62,203 nt of DNA from Parachlamydiaceae bacterium (GCA_013813265.1 JACCRY010000217.1:1-62203), one strand, 5' to 3'; counted from the stretch's first letter, positions 9,706 to 19,316 are shown. Translations and numbers: made by a program. The notes: generated by a model from the letters alone, not told the origin.

Positions 9706-10461
9706 GTGGAAATCGTAAAAGTTAGCAGAGAAAATACTATCGCAATAGTTGAGGGACCTGGACACAAGGAGCATAAAGTTGCTAGGCTTACTCCAATAAA
9801 AGCAAACGATCAGACTTTTCAATTAGAAAATCCTAAAATCATAAACATTCCGGGCGGCCCTCAAAACGGAAAGACGTTACGGATTATTGACTATTTCCCC
9901 CTCCCTCATGAGGATATCATGAAACTTATGGAATTCTCTGAATCTGAAACACTAATCACTGGAAATCAAAGCTTTGGTGAGGCAGTTTCTGCTTCTAAAA
10001 CATTTTTTTATGAAAAACTACCCAATGATAATACGTTTGGTGAGCAAATCTCGAATTTAGCTGGACGGATAGATCCACAATTTAAATCAATTGTGGAAAG
10101 TATGCAAGGGTATGAAGGACAAATGGACCACGAAAAGATTGCTACAGCCTTTAAGGACCCACATACTAGGCAACTATTCCAAGCATATGGTGCTACAGTG
10201 CAAAATGAGTTCGATTTGAGTAAGAGGTTACAGCTTAAAGTTAAGCGTACACTTGTTTCCAATGACAGTCCTTTAATTAAAAAAGAATTAGAAAAAGTTA
10301 ATAAGGTAATTACTGAACTTTCTAGCACTCCTAAGTCTAATAAACCTACCGCCATTGATGCTGACCAGTATGAAAACGCTGTTGGACAGCTTTATAATCC
10401 ATTAAGCAGTATCGTTAGCACAGTAGATCTTATTGCAAATATGTCTCATCAAACTTTGTGA
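9706..10461 (+). CDS. C-terminal half of the GT-B-like glycosyltransferase (frameshift-split)
   Basis: 251 residues from a GTG with no ribosome site. The frame is open upstream to 9652, so it is better read as the continuation of the 8870-9685 ORF. Residues about 65-110 contain IDYFPLPHEDIMKLM, then ITGNQSFGEAVSASKTFFYE. The latter has the G-x-x-S-x-x-E-A...K/P-F-x-Y pattern of the nucleotide-sugar end of GT-B enzymes (compare the EarP RGEDSFxRA...FxWxIYPQ region). The remaining 130 residues are helical. The 3' end overlaps the convergent F-box gene by 13 bases. Function as an intact enzyme depends on whether the shift is real, a sequencing error or recoded. Confidence 0.55.
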   Translation: MEIVKVSRENTIAIVEGPGHKEHKVARLTPIKANDQTFQLENPKIINIPGGPQNGKTLRIIDYFPLPHEDIMKLMEFSESETLITGNQSFGEAVSASKTFFYEKLPNDNTFGEQISNLAGRIDPQFKSIVESMQGYEGQMDHEKIATAFKDPHTRQLFQAYGATVQNEFDLSKRLQLKVKRTLVSNDSPLIKKELEKVNKVITELSSTPKSNKPTAIDADQYENAVGQLYNPLSSIVSTVDLIANMSHQTL

Positions 10462-11432
10462 TCATCTTTATGCAAGAGTTGTGGCTTATCAAAAATGTAC
10501 ACAGGTGCAATGCCAATATACCTATTAGCGTCGTTACCATCAGAATTTACGAGGGCAAAGCCCGTCTTAAAAAAGCTTCCAGTAGTTACTTGATAGTCCT
10601 TGCCCCATTCTGCACAAAATGTATAAGAGCTTGGCCATTTACCTTTAAATAGGCGGACACCAGAAGTGCAGTATTTAGCAAAAGCGGCAACTGCTACTTC
10701 TATCGGTTTGGGTAACCTGTAAGCCATCTGAGCTTTTTTAGTAAGATTTTCGAGAATATCTTGTCGTTGAGCTGAGGTTGTGTTTTTGCTTTCTGGAAGT
10801 ACTCCTAGCATCAACATCCAATAAGAATTGTCAATAGGTTGTCTTGACGGATCAAGTAGTAAAGGTAAAATGTATCTGTACCCATTGTCTGTATTGGGAA
10901 AACGACTTTGTAAAAAAATTCCCAAATTTTTTTCATTGATAGGTTGGCCACAAATTGTTTTTGGCATCCATACTAATGTATGAGTCTCTACAATGTATTT
11001 TCCAGGAATTGCCTCGCAAAGACGCTTTAGCTTTTCGATAATTTCAAGAGATAAGGAACAAAATGCTTCCTGACAATCTTCATCTGTAACCACATCTTTT
11101 CCAAGTTTTTGCAACCATTCTGGTCCAATAGCTTTATGTTTATATACCATATGCTTCCAAACAGAATCCTGATTTAAGACTTGGTTCCATTTTTTGCTCA
11201 CTTGACAGCCTTTTCCAAGCATAGAGAGATTTAAGCTAGAAAAAATTTCCGAAAATTGATCGCTGTTAAGTCTCGAAATTAGGTCCTCTCCGATAATCAG
11301 TGAAGAAATGACTGGATATTGGGTCACTGGTCTTTGCACAGAAGAAATTGAACTTGTTTTTTGATTAGGCTTTAATTTACTTTTGAAAAACTCCCACCTA
11401 TTTTTATTAGCAGAAATAGAGCTAGATTGCAT
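10449..11432 (-). CDS. F-box protein
   Basis: 327 residues; the ATG follows AAAGGA. Residues about 55-95 are a good F-box: LNSDQFSEIFSSLNLSML, then the conserved C-x-x-V-S-K-x-W-N and D-x-x-W-K-H-M pattern ending helix 3. The N-terminal 45 residues are Ser-rich and probably disordered, as in secreted effectors. The remaining 230 residues lack an obvious repeat domain and would bind the target. F-box proteins join host Skp1 and cullin-1 ubiquitin ligases. Bacterial examples act in the host cytosol. Convergent with, and overlapping by 13 bases, the glycosyltransferase-like gene. Confidence 0.8.
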   Translation of the reverse strand: MQSSSISANKNRWEFFKSKLKPNQKTSSISSVQRPVTQYPVISSLIIGEDLISRLNSDQFSEIFSSLNLSMLGKGCQVSKKWNQVLNQDSVWKHMVYKHKAIGPEWLQKLGKDVVTDEDCQEAFCSLSLEIIEKLKRLCEAIPGKYIVETHTLVWMPKTICGQPINEKNLGIFLQSRFPNTDNGYRYILPLLLDPSRQPIDNSYWMLMLGVLPESKNTTSAQRQDILENLTKKAQMAYRLPKPIEVAVAAFAKYCTSGVRLFKGKWPSSYTFCAEWGKDYQVTTGSFFKTGFALVNSDGNDANRYIGIAPVYIFDKPQLLHKDDHKV

Positions 11433-11915
11433 ATTAATCCTTTTATTAAATTTATTATATTAAAAAATAGCTTTCTTTTAAAGAATATCATTTTACCATG
11501 ATCCATGTCAAACAATTATTTTCCATTTTTTGCTGAGCGCAAATACTATATCAGTGAATTGTATGTGACATACAAAAAGGGGTTTTTCCGAAAAAATGTT
11601 CTGAGCCGCATACCATCTTCATCCGGGATTTTTTCTTTGAAATCAACCTGTACCTGTCCATTATGTAGCATAATCTTTGGTCTTTGGTTTGGTTCTGTTT
11701 TTTATATTTAAAAGAATTTATTATATTATGAGCTCAAAATCCCACGGATTTTACGACCATAGAGGCTTTTGTAAAATCAACTTTCTGATATAATGAAAAT
11801 AAAAATTATGAAACTAAAATTTTGCCTCATAAAAATCCTACTGGGTCTCGCCAGCATAGAGAAATTGTGAAAATTGTGTACAATTAAGTCCATCATATAA
11901 CAAGGCAGAATAATA
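11433..11915. other. Intergenic region
   Basis: About 480 bases between divergent genes. A plus-strand frame at 11505-11711 has an ATG but no ribosome site and a low-complexity composition; it is not supported. No clear promoter pair is seen for the GH20 gene. Confidence 0.4.
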
Positions 11916-13886
11916 ATGGAAATCACCTACTCATCGTCTATCCCCTCTTCGTATTCACCTACTTCATTAAGTCACTTATCGGTCTCTGCTCTTTTTTCTG
12001 TACAGCCTCAAAAGGTTACCTTTAATAAAGGGACTTTTTTACTTAGCTCTCATCCAAGTGTCCTCTTTGGAGATGGCATAAAAAAAGTCTCAGATTTTTT
12101 AATAAACGAACTAGCGATTCGCAAAATCATACCTGATAAAATAAGCACTGAACAAGGTTGTTCTATTTCTGTTCAAATCGATAAAAACAAAGTGAATGAA
12201 CATGAAGGATATCTTCTGAACATTACAGATTTTTGCATCACAATTTGTGGACATGATGAACAAGGTGCCTTTTATGGGGTAATCACTCTTCTTGACCTGT
12301 TGGACCACACTCCCAAATTATTGGGTGTGCAGATAGAATTGCCCTGTGTTTCGATTCATGATTGGCCCGATTTTAAAGTAAGAGGCTTTTTACTTGATGT
12401 AAGCAGAGATAAAATTCCCTCTATGAATACCCTCTTCCAGTTAGTAGATGAATTAGCAAAATATAAAATTAATCAGTTACAACTCTATTTTGAACATGCC
12501 TTTGCCTATAAAAAACATAAGACGATATGGAAAAAAGCTTCTCCAATACAGCCAGAAGAGGTGCAAACTTTAGATCTCTACTGTAAAAGCAAAAATATTG
12601 AACTGGTTGCTAATCAAAACAGTTTAGCCCATATGCACCGATGGATTATGCATAAAGACTACAAGGCATTAGCTGAATGTCCCTCCCGCGTTTCAAAAAA
12701 GTATTTAGAAAAAGAGAATTATGAGCATGAAGGAAACCCCGGTTATAGCTTTTGTCCCACGGATGGCGCTACTTTGGAACTTATTGGGGGGCTTTACAAA
12801 GAGTTACTGCCGAATTTTTCCAGTCACATAATTAATGTTGGTTTAGACGAACCTAACGATTTAGTAGGCGGAGGGGAGAGGTCAAAGCCGCGTATCCGGA
12901 AAGAAGGAATTTCAGAAATTTACTTCGATTATTTCCAAGAAATCTATAAACTCGTAAAAAGTATGGGAGATGACCGCGTCATTCAATTCTGGGCCGACTT
13001 TGTCATTACGGAGGACAAAATGATCGGCAAACTTCCCAAAGACGTTGTGCCCTTACTTTGGGGATACGAAGATCAATTTCCTTTTGAGATGGGGCGTAAG
13101 TTTACTGCAAATAACATCCAATGGTATGTTTGCCCAAGTACATGCAGTTGGAGTTCTATAGGAGGTAGGACAGATGACGCTATTAAAAATTTGTCTCAGG
13201 CAGCCTTAAAAGGAAAAGCAAATGGAGCTACAGGTTATCTTATAACGGAATGGGGAGATAATGGCCATCATCATCCATTATCTGTCAGCAAGCTTGGATT
13301 ATACCTTGGGGCGCGCTTTTCTTGGAACACAGCTTCAGCAAGTGACTTTAGTTTTGACGACTTGCCATTATTACTCAATGAGCATGTATTTCATGACAAA
13401 AATCACCACATGGGCCAAATCGTTATTGATATTGGATATATATATAAGGACGTGCTTAAGCCCAAAGCAGCACTAAATTGCTGTTCTGCGCTTTTAAGGC
13501 TTTTAGTCTTCAACGATGATCGCCCTGATAATGAAGTGCTAGCCTCTCTTTCTGAGGAGGGGATACTGAAGGCTATAGAAAAGCTTTCCGAATCAAAACG
13601 TCAATTGAAAGACGTTTCTTTAGAAACAAGTGACACAGAGCTGATACTGCAGGAATATCTGTGGGTAATCGACATTCTTATTGTTTCCGCAAAGTTTGGG
13701 AGTATCCTACTGAAAAGTCCTGAAATCAGAGTTAAAGAGCTGGACAAAAGCGAAAGAAGAAACTTATTAAAAGAGTTCGAGCCCGTTCTTGAACGATACA
13801 AAATGATTTGGCTTTTGCGTAATCGGAAGGGTGGTTTTGAAGATTCCTTCAGGCGACTTGATCATTTACGAGAACTTTTGAAATGA
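11916..13886 (+). CDS. GH20-family beta-N-acetylhexosaminidase-like glycoside hydrolase
   Basis: 656 residues. About residues 30-130 match the small GH20b domain that precedes the barrel (strand-rich, with GHDEQGAFYGVITLLDLL). The TIM-barrel begins at WPDFKVRGFLLDVSRDKIPS (150-169), the classic GH20 entry. The adjacent Asp-Glu pair expected at the active site is D311-E312 in INVGLDEPND, followed later by WADF and EWGDNGHHHP. GH20 enzymes remove terminal GlcNAc or GalNAc from chitin fragments or glycoproteins using substrate-assisted catalysis. There is no signal peptide; the N-terminus is Ser/Thr/Pro-rich, like that of type III substrates, so delivery to the host is possible. An AAGG lies 10-12 bases before the ATG. 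Confidence 0.8.
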   Translation: MEITYSSSIPSSYSPTSLSHLSVSALFSVQPQKVTFNKGTFLLSSHPSVLFGDGIKKVSDFLINELAIRKIIPDKISTEQGCSISVQIDKNKVNEHEGYLLNITDFCITICGHDEQGAFYGVITLLDLLDHTPKLLGVQIELPCVSIHDWPDFKVRGFLLDVSRDKIPSMNTLFQLVDELAKYKINQLQLYFEHAFAYKKHKTIWKKASPIQPEEVQTLDLYCKSKNIELVANQNSLAHMHRWIMHKDYKALAECPSRVSKKYLEKENYEHEGNPGYSFCPTDGATLELIGGLYKELLPNFSSHIINVGLDEPNDLVGGGERSKPRIRKEGISEIYFDYFQEIYKLVKSMGDDRVIQFWADFVITEDKMIGKLPKDVVPLLWGYEDQFPFEMGRKFTANNIQWYVCPSTCSWSSIGGRTDDAIKNLSQAALKGKANGATGYLITEWGDNGHHHPLSVSKLGLYLGARFSWNTASASDFSFDDLPLLLNEHVFHDKNHHMGQIVIDIGYIYKDVLKPKAALNCCSALLRLLVFNDDRPDNEVLASLSEEGILKAIEKLSESKRQLKDVSLETSDTELILQEYLWVIDILIVSAKFGSILLKSPEIRVKELDKSERRNLLKEFEPVLERYKMIWLLRNRKGGFEDSFRRLDHLRELLK

Positions 13887-14332
13887 TACATCGTCGCAAG
13901 TGTAGAATATTTTCCCTATTTTTTCAAAATCTATACCCTATTTTATAATAGCTTGAAATTGCCATATATTTTTACCTCTCCTTTGCTCAGTCAATCCTTA
14001 AAGTAGGAGCGAACCTACCCACATGGGTCAACTTTTGACAGTTTAAGATTACTGGCAAGGAGCAACATCTCATTAAAAACACGATAATGTTTCTTCTTGT
14101 TTCTACAATCAAGTCGAGTGATTTTAACTATCACCGGTCACAGAGGAGGAAAATACTTCCGGCTATCGACAGACTGTTGACTTAAAAATGTTTTCTTTTA
14201 TACTGCGACGTTTATTAAAGCGATCTATCCCCAAATTCCAATTTTAACCTAAGGAAATTACGGTTTTGGCTCAAAGTAGCCCTAATGATAACAAGCAGTT
14301 TACATATTTAATTAATAATCAAATATTAGCAA
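13887..14332. other. Intergenic region
   Basis: No gene supported. Frames are short and closed on both strands; the promoter of the next gene begins at 14333. Confidence 0.4.
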
Positions 14333-14362
14333 TTGTTATTTATACTTGTAGATTGATATAAT
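14333..14362 (+). promoter_or_regulatory. Sigma-70-like promoter
   Basis: TTGTTA (14333-14338), an 18-base spacer, and a consensus TATAAT (14357-14362). It lies about 40 bases before the start of the coiled-coil membrane protein gene. Confidence 0.6.
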
Positions 14363-14403
14363 ATGTATATAGTGATTGGTTGACTTTACAACAAGGAGGG
14401 CCT

Positions 14404-16347
14404 GTGAATCTTTACAAATCTAATAGTTTTTCAAAAATTCAAATACCACACTCTTATAGATTTAAATCTGCTCCTGCAAAAAAAATTCCACTAATTGACC
14501 AAAGGATAGCTAAATTAAGGGGAATAATTCAATTGTGTCACATTGACCGCAATAAGGAAAAAAATTATTGGTCGAAGATATCTAAAGAACTATCCTCTGA
14601 TACACATTCAATAGAAGACATTGAAATCCTTATACAACAATTGAACCCGCAATTAAAAAAAGACCAAAAAAATATAGAGAATGATTTTTCGGCGAAGAAC
14701 AGGGACTTATCTTTACAATATAAAGAGGCAAAAAAATTAAAAAAAATATATAGTGATCCTCTTAATAGGGGCAAGTTAAAAGAACTAAATAATGAAATTA
14801 CGAACATAGAAAATAGAATAATTGTTAATTTAGAAAATCAAAAAGGATTTTTTGAAATTTGTTTAGAAATGGAAAAATCTCAAAATCCATTAGTAAATGT
14901 TGACCTTGTAAAACATTATATAAAGAAGATCGACCATTTTCAAATATCGATAATCGCCTTAAAGACAAAGCAACATTCCAGAATTTTAAATAAGGAGCTA
15001 AGTTCCTCACGTGAAATCTTAAAAACCTTTGATGCAGTAAACAATGAGCTACGGAAATCATTAACTTATGTCCTGTCAATTTTTCCCCAAGAGTTTGGAA
15101 CTGAAAATCTAAAAAATAAAACTTTAATTGAAAAAGAGTTGATGGCTAAATACACAGGTTTACTTAATAAACTTCTCTCAACTCCCAGATTGGAAGAAGA
15201 TTTACATAAAGAATTGAGAAAATTAGAGTCTATGCAGGGATCGAATTCTGCTAGTAGCAATCTGGCTGTAGCTAAAAATATCAAAAAAATTAAAGAAAGG
15301 TTGAATGTTCTCCATAATCTAAGGGAACTGCAAATTGCTCTTGAAAATCCTGTACATGACGAAAAAATGGATGTTCCTGCATTGCAAGTTGTTGGATACA
15401 TGTTAGTTGTTTTAACTAGTTATAAAACACATGATTCTGATTATATCTCGCAACAACTTGCACTCATTACTAATTTTATGGAAGAACATCCAAAATCGAC
15501 CATTTTTGCTGGGGCTTTTCTTGGTAAATGGGTACTTTTGGCGTTAGTTTTGCTTGTCGCTAATTTAACGATAGATAAAGAGATGAAAGAACTTGAACCG
15601 ACTATTCAAGGTTTTGATCTTTTTCAAACTCAGTTGTTGCATCTTGATGAATTATTTAAAACTGCTAATAAATTTGGTATGGACATTACGGAACATCAAG
15701 GAATATTTGCGGATTTGACGAAAAACGAAGAATCAATAAAAGGTCATTTCAGCGAGATTAAGAAAATTCAAAATGAAACGGGACTAGACAAACAAGCAAA
15801 AATAGCACAAAAGCAATGTGATGAAATACAAAAAAATCCGGATGGGGCTGAGCTATTAAGCAATGCACATAGTTATTATGAAAAAATATTTAACCCTTAT
15901 TACCATAGGCAAGTGTTTAAAAGCAGCATTGAGATCGAAAACCCCGTGCATATAAATGTAATTCATAAGACTTATGATCAAATGATATTATCTAAAGGCG
16001 ATAAATTGCCTGAATTTGTAAATAGTTTGAAAGAGGGGGGAATTGTTTGCGCTGCTATTCGATATCACCATGTCAAAAGTGCCGCAGAAATACAACATGG
16101 ATCGGCGATCGCGGTGAATCTTATAAAATCTATTCAAAGCAGTCTGCAGAGGCATATTGACCAAAAAAATCAAGAGTATAGTCAACAGTCTACATCGTGG
16201 GGTTTTGAGGGAAATCGAAAACTTAATGACGATTTTACAGAAATGAATAAGCGCATTGAATTTCACTTGAATGAGTATGACAAAAAACACCCAGTTTCTA
16301 CATCATCGAGAATTCAAATGCCAGATTTTGGACTAATGCATGAATAG
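14404..16347 (+). CDS. Coiled-coil membrane protein of unknown function
   Basis: The GTG at 14404 is chosen over an upstream TTG (14380) because AAGGAGGG at 14393-14400 sits just before it; the product is 647 residues. It is strongly charged and heptad-like over about residues 40-330 (repeated K/E/L-rich segments), with one hydrophobic helix at about 367-388 (FLGKWVLLALVLLVANL) and a second helical region to about 500. The final 100 residues are hydrophilic. This layout, long coiled coil plus a single central membrane helix, resembles tethering or SNARE-like effectors of intracellular bacteria, but no specific motif supports that. It has its own strong promoter and stands alone. Confidence 0.7.
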   Translation: MNLYKSNSFSKIQIPHSYRFKSAPAKKIPLIDQRIAKLRGIIQLCHIDRNKEKNYWSKISKELSSDTHSIEDIEILIQQLNPQLKKDQKNIENDFSAKNRDLSLQYKEAKKLKKIYSDPLNRGKLKELNNEITNIENRIIVNLENQKGFFEICLEMEKSQNPLVNVDLVKHYIKKIDHFQISIIALKTKQHSRILNKELSSSREILKTFDAVNNELRKSLTYVLSIFPQEFGTENLKNKTLIEKELMAKYTGLLNKLLSTPRLEEDLHKELRKLESMQGSNSASSNLAVAKNIKKIKERLNVLHNLRELQIALENPVHDEKMDVPALQVVGYMLVVLTSYKTHDSDYISQQLALITNFMEEHPKSTIFAGAFLGKWVLLALVLLVANLTIDKEMKELEPTIQGFDLFQTQLLHLDELFKTANKFGMDITEHQGIFADLTKNEESIKGHFSEIKKIQNETGLDKQAKIAQKQCDEIQKNPDGAELLSNAHSYYEKIFNPYYHRQVFKSSIEIENPVHINVIHKTYDQMILSKGDKLPEFVNSLKEGGIVCAAIRYHHVKSAAEIQHGSAIAVNLIKSIQSSLQRHIDQKNQEYSQQSTSWGFEGNRKLNDDFTEMNKRIEFHLNEYDKKHPVSTSSRIQMPDFGLMHE

Positions 16348-16391
16348 GAGGTAAATCTAGTCAAGAAATTTTTGGGCGCCGCCAGCCTAGT

Positions 16392-16670
16392 CTAATACTT
16401 AGTGTTATACTTTTCCCGCATGTCTTTCAAATACTCGTTGCCTAATTTGGTTGTCTCGGCAACAAATTGCCTTAGTTCTTGCCTGTTGGGAGCCGTTTCA
16501 AATTTTTTTATAGGAGTGATGTTTATAGTAGGAGTCGTATTTATAATAGGAGTTGCATTTATAATCGAAGCTGCATTAGGAGTTACATTTGATTTTGTTG
16601 ATTCTTTAGAATTTTTAATTGGAAAGCTATTAAAATTACTTGTATTGTTAAGCATGGGGAAATTTATCAT
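16392..16670 (-). CDS. Small protein with a Thr-Pro-Ile/Asn repeat
   Basis: 92 residues from the ATG at 16668-16670, which has AAGGAG 5 bases upstream; a longer frame to 16787 lacks a ribosome site. The centre has short imperfect repeats (NATPIINTTPTINITPI, about 39-55), followed by a charged helix (RQELRQFVAETTKLGNEYL). A disordered Thr/Pro/Asn linker before a helix is common in secreted or surface-associated small proteins. No family recognised. Confidence 0.5.
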   Translation of the reverse strand: MINFPMLNNTSNFNSFPIKNSKESTKSNVTPNAASIINATPIINTTPTINITPIKKFETAPNRQELRQFVAETTKLGNEYLKDMREKYNTKY

Positions 16671-17496
16671 TTTAACTCCTTGTGATGTGATTAGTCTAAG
16701 AAATATTGATTTTACCAGATCAATATATATAGTACTAGGAAAAAAGTTGTTAGGCTCCGAATTTAAGGAAAAAATGAAAATGACCAATGGGGGTTGGTTT
16801 TTCTTTCCATATTAGGAGACCCAGCGCGCTTGTTCAGCCACCACTTAGATTGATGAAACGAATTCTGCCGTTTATACTTTGATAACGTGATTAACTGACC
16901 ATACTTGGGGTAACTGATCCAATGAGGTTTACTTGTTGGATCAATAACCAATGAAAGTATACTTACTTCATGTGGTCTTTTTGACATTACCTTTTGCTTT
17001 TTTAGCAATATTTAGGTGAATTTTAACAATTGGATAGCTTCCGGATAGTTTAACAAAGGCTGTATTTTTTGGAAGGGAAAGAATCTTCGAGGGCGAAACT
17101 ATTGGTGAGCTTTTCGTATGTGTGACAGATTAACTCCACCACGTGCCTCATGAGCTTCATATGAAATGCCTTCATTAAATTCTTTCATTTCGCAATCACC
17201 AAAGGATTTGGGAGATTCTATCTTCTGCGGTTTCAGGATCTTGTTCAGCAAAGATTACTTTTGTCAATGCTGGTCTCAGCTCAAATGAAAATGAGAAAAA
17301 AACATGGGATGTAATGTGCCGTGAATTAGGATGGGACACCTTTAATACATAGCCTACTCATCTATCATTTTCCTACTTTCATTTAAAGTTGGGGCAAAAG
17401 TCTATTAAGATAAATGCAGTATATAATTGAAAACAAGGTTAAAAAAATGGACAATTTTCGATTTGATCTCCGTCAATGAGAGCTAGGAATATCAAT
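16671..17496. other. Decayed region without an intact gene
   Basis: Frames on both strands end quickly. A plus-strand frame ending at 17352 reads ITFVNAGLSSNENEKKTWD and then VMCRELGWDTF, which looks like the C-terminal end of a lost protein. Minus-strand pieces at 16763-17008 also look like coding remnants. None has an intact start. Confidence 0.35.
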
Positions 17497-18451
17497 TTAA
17501 AGTCCTAATTTCATCGCAGCGCAATCTTGCCACATGCTTGCTATTCGGAGTACTTTTTAACAGTATCACTTTTCTTGTGCCTAGACTGTCTCATTATGGA
17601 GTGTTCTGGGACGCCTTTCATAGCAGCGGTTGTGCAAAAACCAGCGCGTAAACTATGTCCTGAAAACATGCTTTTATTCTCTCTAAGGTAATCATTTCTC
17701 TTAATGATCAAAGCAACGGATTTAGAACACATTCCTCTTTCACTGACATGTCCATGCCTATTGATGCCACGAAATAAATAGCCCTCAGTGATTTTAGAAG
17801 CTTCAATCCAGGATTGAACCGATCGCACAGGACAAGTAAAGGGGTTGCAACCATAAGGTATAGGAACTATATATCCTTTATTCGACTGATCCGTTTTTGA
17901 TCGGCGAAGTAGCACCTCAATCCCCTCACGAATGAACTTGAGATCTTCTATTTTTAAATTAACTAATTCAGAACGACGAAATGCCCCTGAGAAACCTAAC
18001 AGCAATAGAGCCCTGTCTCGAATCCCCTGTAAGCTGTCATCAATTTTTTGAAGCATAGATTGTAAATCTTCAAGAAGAATAGGACTTTTTGAAGTTTGAG
18101 GCTCACCGTGGGTGTTTTTAATCCCTTTAAATGTTTCAGTAATCAAGGCGTGGCTCTGGTCAAATTGATAGCCGGCCATTGAATGAGCTTGCCGAATTGA
18201 TACAAGCCTTAAAGTTAATGTAGACACCTTTAATTTTTGAGCCCTGTCTATTAAAAAGGCAATGATTGTTTCAGGACTAGCTAGTAATGATATTAGTCCC
18301 TTTGATATGCACCAACCTTCAAAATCTTTCCAACCCAGTCTATAAATCTCGCGAGTCCTTGGACTTTTAGCATTGCTATATACTCTTTTGCTTTTTCGGC
18401 AATCAAGGCCCATTCGGCAATGTTATATTTTTGGCTTTCTATAATTTCCAT
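17497..18451 (-). pseudogene. Tyrosine recombinase (phage-type integrase) with two frameshifts
   Basis: The open frame 17541-18413 has all catalytic residues: R146 (AFRRSEL), K173 (RSKTD), H253-x-x-R256 (SGHSLRAG), H279 (RHKKSDT) and nucleophile Y288 (VKKYSE). Both ends are out of frame. A better start is the ATG at 18449-18451 (AGGA upstream), reading NIAEWALIAEKAKEYIA and then needing one extra base near 18375 to join NAKSPRTREIYRLGW. At the 3' end, one extra base after the Glu codon at 17544-17546 restores IASMWQDCAAMKLGL-stop (17497-17499), the usual integrase tail. It is probably inactivated, although the core including Tyr is intact. It suggests that a mobile element once integrated here. 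Confidence 0.8.
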
Positions 18452-18457
18452 AAAAAT

Positions 18458-18496
18458 TCCTGACTTCCGACAAGTTGCCCTTGTCGGAAGTCAGGA
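18458..18496. promoter_or_regulatory. 17-bp perfect hairpin overlapping the recombinase ribosome site
   Basis: Arms TCCTGACTTCCGACAAG (18458-18474) and its exact complement (18480-18496) around a 5-base loop. On the minus strand the hairpin ends in AGGA followed by ATTTTT and the recombinase ATG, so it would either hide the ribosome site or act as a terminator before the gene. It could alternatively be a recombinase binding site. Confidence 0.6.
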
Positions 18497-18768
18497 TAAA
18501 AAAATCAGAATTTATAGAAAAGGTTAATTTTATTCATATTATGCCAAAAACTTGATGAGAATGACGGCCTCAGAAGCTAACTTCCAATTGCGATAGGAAA
18601 AGCGGAAAGGAAACCAGCCCTTTTGTCCTTTTGTTTAAAATCACCCAGCAATGCAATGATTGTCATGCCCCTTCTCTGTCTCGATACAGTATTGCACAAG
18701 TAGCACCTCAAATTTGCAACAGGCTTTTATGAAGAAACGTGAAAAACGTCACGGCTATTGCTTACATG

Positions 18769-18990
18769 TTAATTTTGATCAACTGTGAAAAGTTTTAGCA
18801 CAAACGGTAGCTCTTCAAAGAATACTGGTTTCATCCCTTTCATATAGTTTACACGAGCTTTTTTAAGGGCCTTCTTTATGCAGTCAGCCTCTATTTCATA
18901 AATGAAATACTTAAAGCTCAAATGCTCATAGTCAGCAAGATATTTTAAATCTAAAATTTTGACTCTGTATAATACTTTTTCTGAATGCAT
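18769..18990 (-). CDS. Small hypothetical protein
   Basis: 73 residues from the ATG at 18988-18990, which follows a near-perfect AGGAGGTC at 7-base spacing; longer versions starting up to 19029 would bury that site. It is a basic protein with an alpha/beta-like pattern (YRVKILDLKYLADY, then IKKALKKARVNYM). It diverges from the HTH gene at 19089 and lies by the recombinase remnant, so it may be part of the same former mobile element. No family recognised. Confidence 0.5.
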   Translation of the reverse strand: MHSEKVLYRVKILDLKYLADYEHLSFKYFIYEIEADCIKKALKKARVNYMKGMKPVFFEELPFVLKLFTVDQN

Positions 18991-19088
18991 AAATTGACCT
19001 CCTGCTATGATAGTGATCATCGTACTCAAATGAGTTACTTTTCTAATAGGTAATCCATGAGAGTACCAAAAGTCAAAACAAAACTTTT

Positions 19089-19316
19089 ATGAAGCTTAGA
19101 GAATATTTACATGAACAAAAAATTCGTTACCGAACTGCTGCTGAAAGCTTAGGAATCAGCGAGCAATCTGTAAAGAACATAGCAGCCGGAACAAAAAGGC
19201 CCGGATTACTACTTGCACTAAGAATTGAAAAATTTACAGAAGGCAAAGTAACTCCTCAGCAATTAGCTGCTGATTTCGACTCTCAAGTTAAGAAAAAAAA
19301 TTCAATGGACAAATGA
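19089..19316 (+). CDS. Cro/CI-like (YdaS-type) helix-turn-helix DNA-binding protein
   Basis: 75 residues. Residues about 1-60 follow the five-helix lambda-repressor-like pattern: MKLREYLHEQKIRY, recognition helix around SEQSVKNIAAGTKRPG, then LALRIEKFTEGKVTPQQLA, which is the signature ending of Cro/YdaS-type regulators. These repress or activate phage or toxin promoters. No strong ribosome site precedes the ATG. Its position next to a tyrosine recombinase remnant suggests the regulator of a degenerate prophage or integrative element. Confidence 0.7.
   Translation: MKLREYLHEQKIRYRTAAESLGISEQSVKNIAAGTKRPGLLLALRIEKFTEGKVTPQQLAADFDSQVKKKNSMDK

Noticed and set aside
11505-11711. Plus-strand ORF of 68 codons between the F-box and GH20 genes
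   Set aside because: No ribosome site; biased composition of an AT-rich spacer.
16402-16815. Plus-strand ORF of 137 codons with hydrophobic valine/isoleucine repeats
   Set aside because: It is the antisense reading of the Thr-Pro repeat gene at 16392-16670, which has a proper AAGGAG site; the plus ORF has none.
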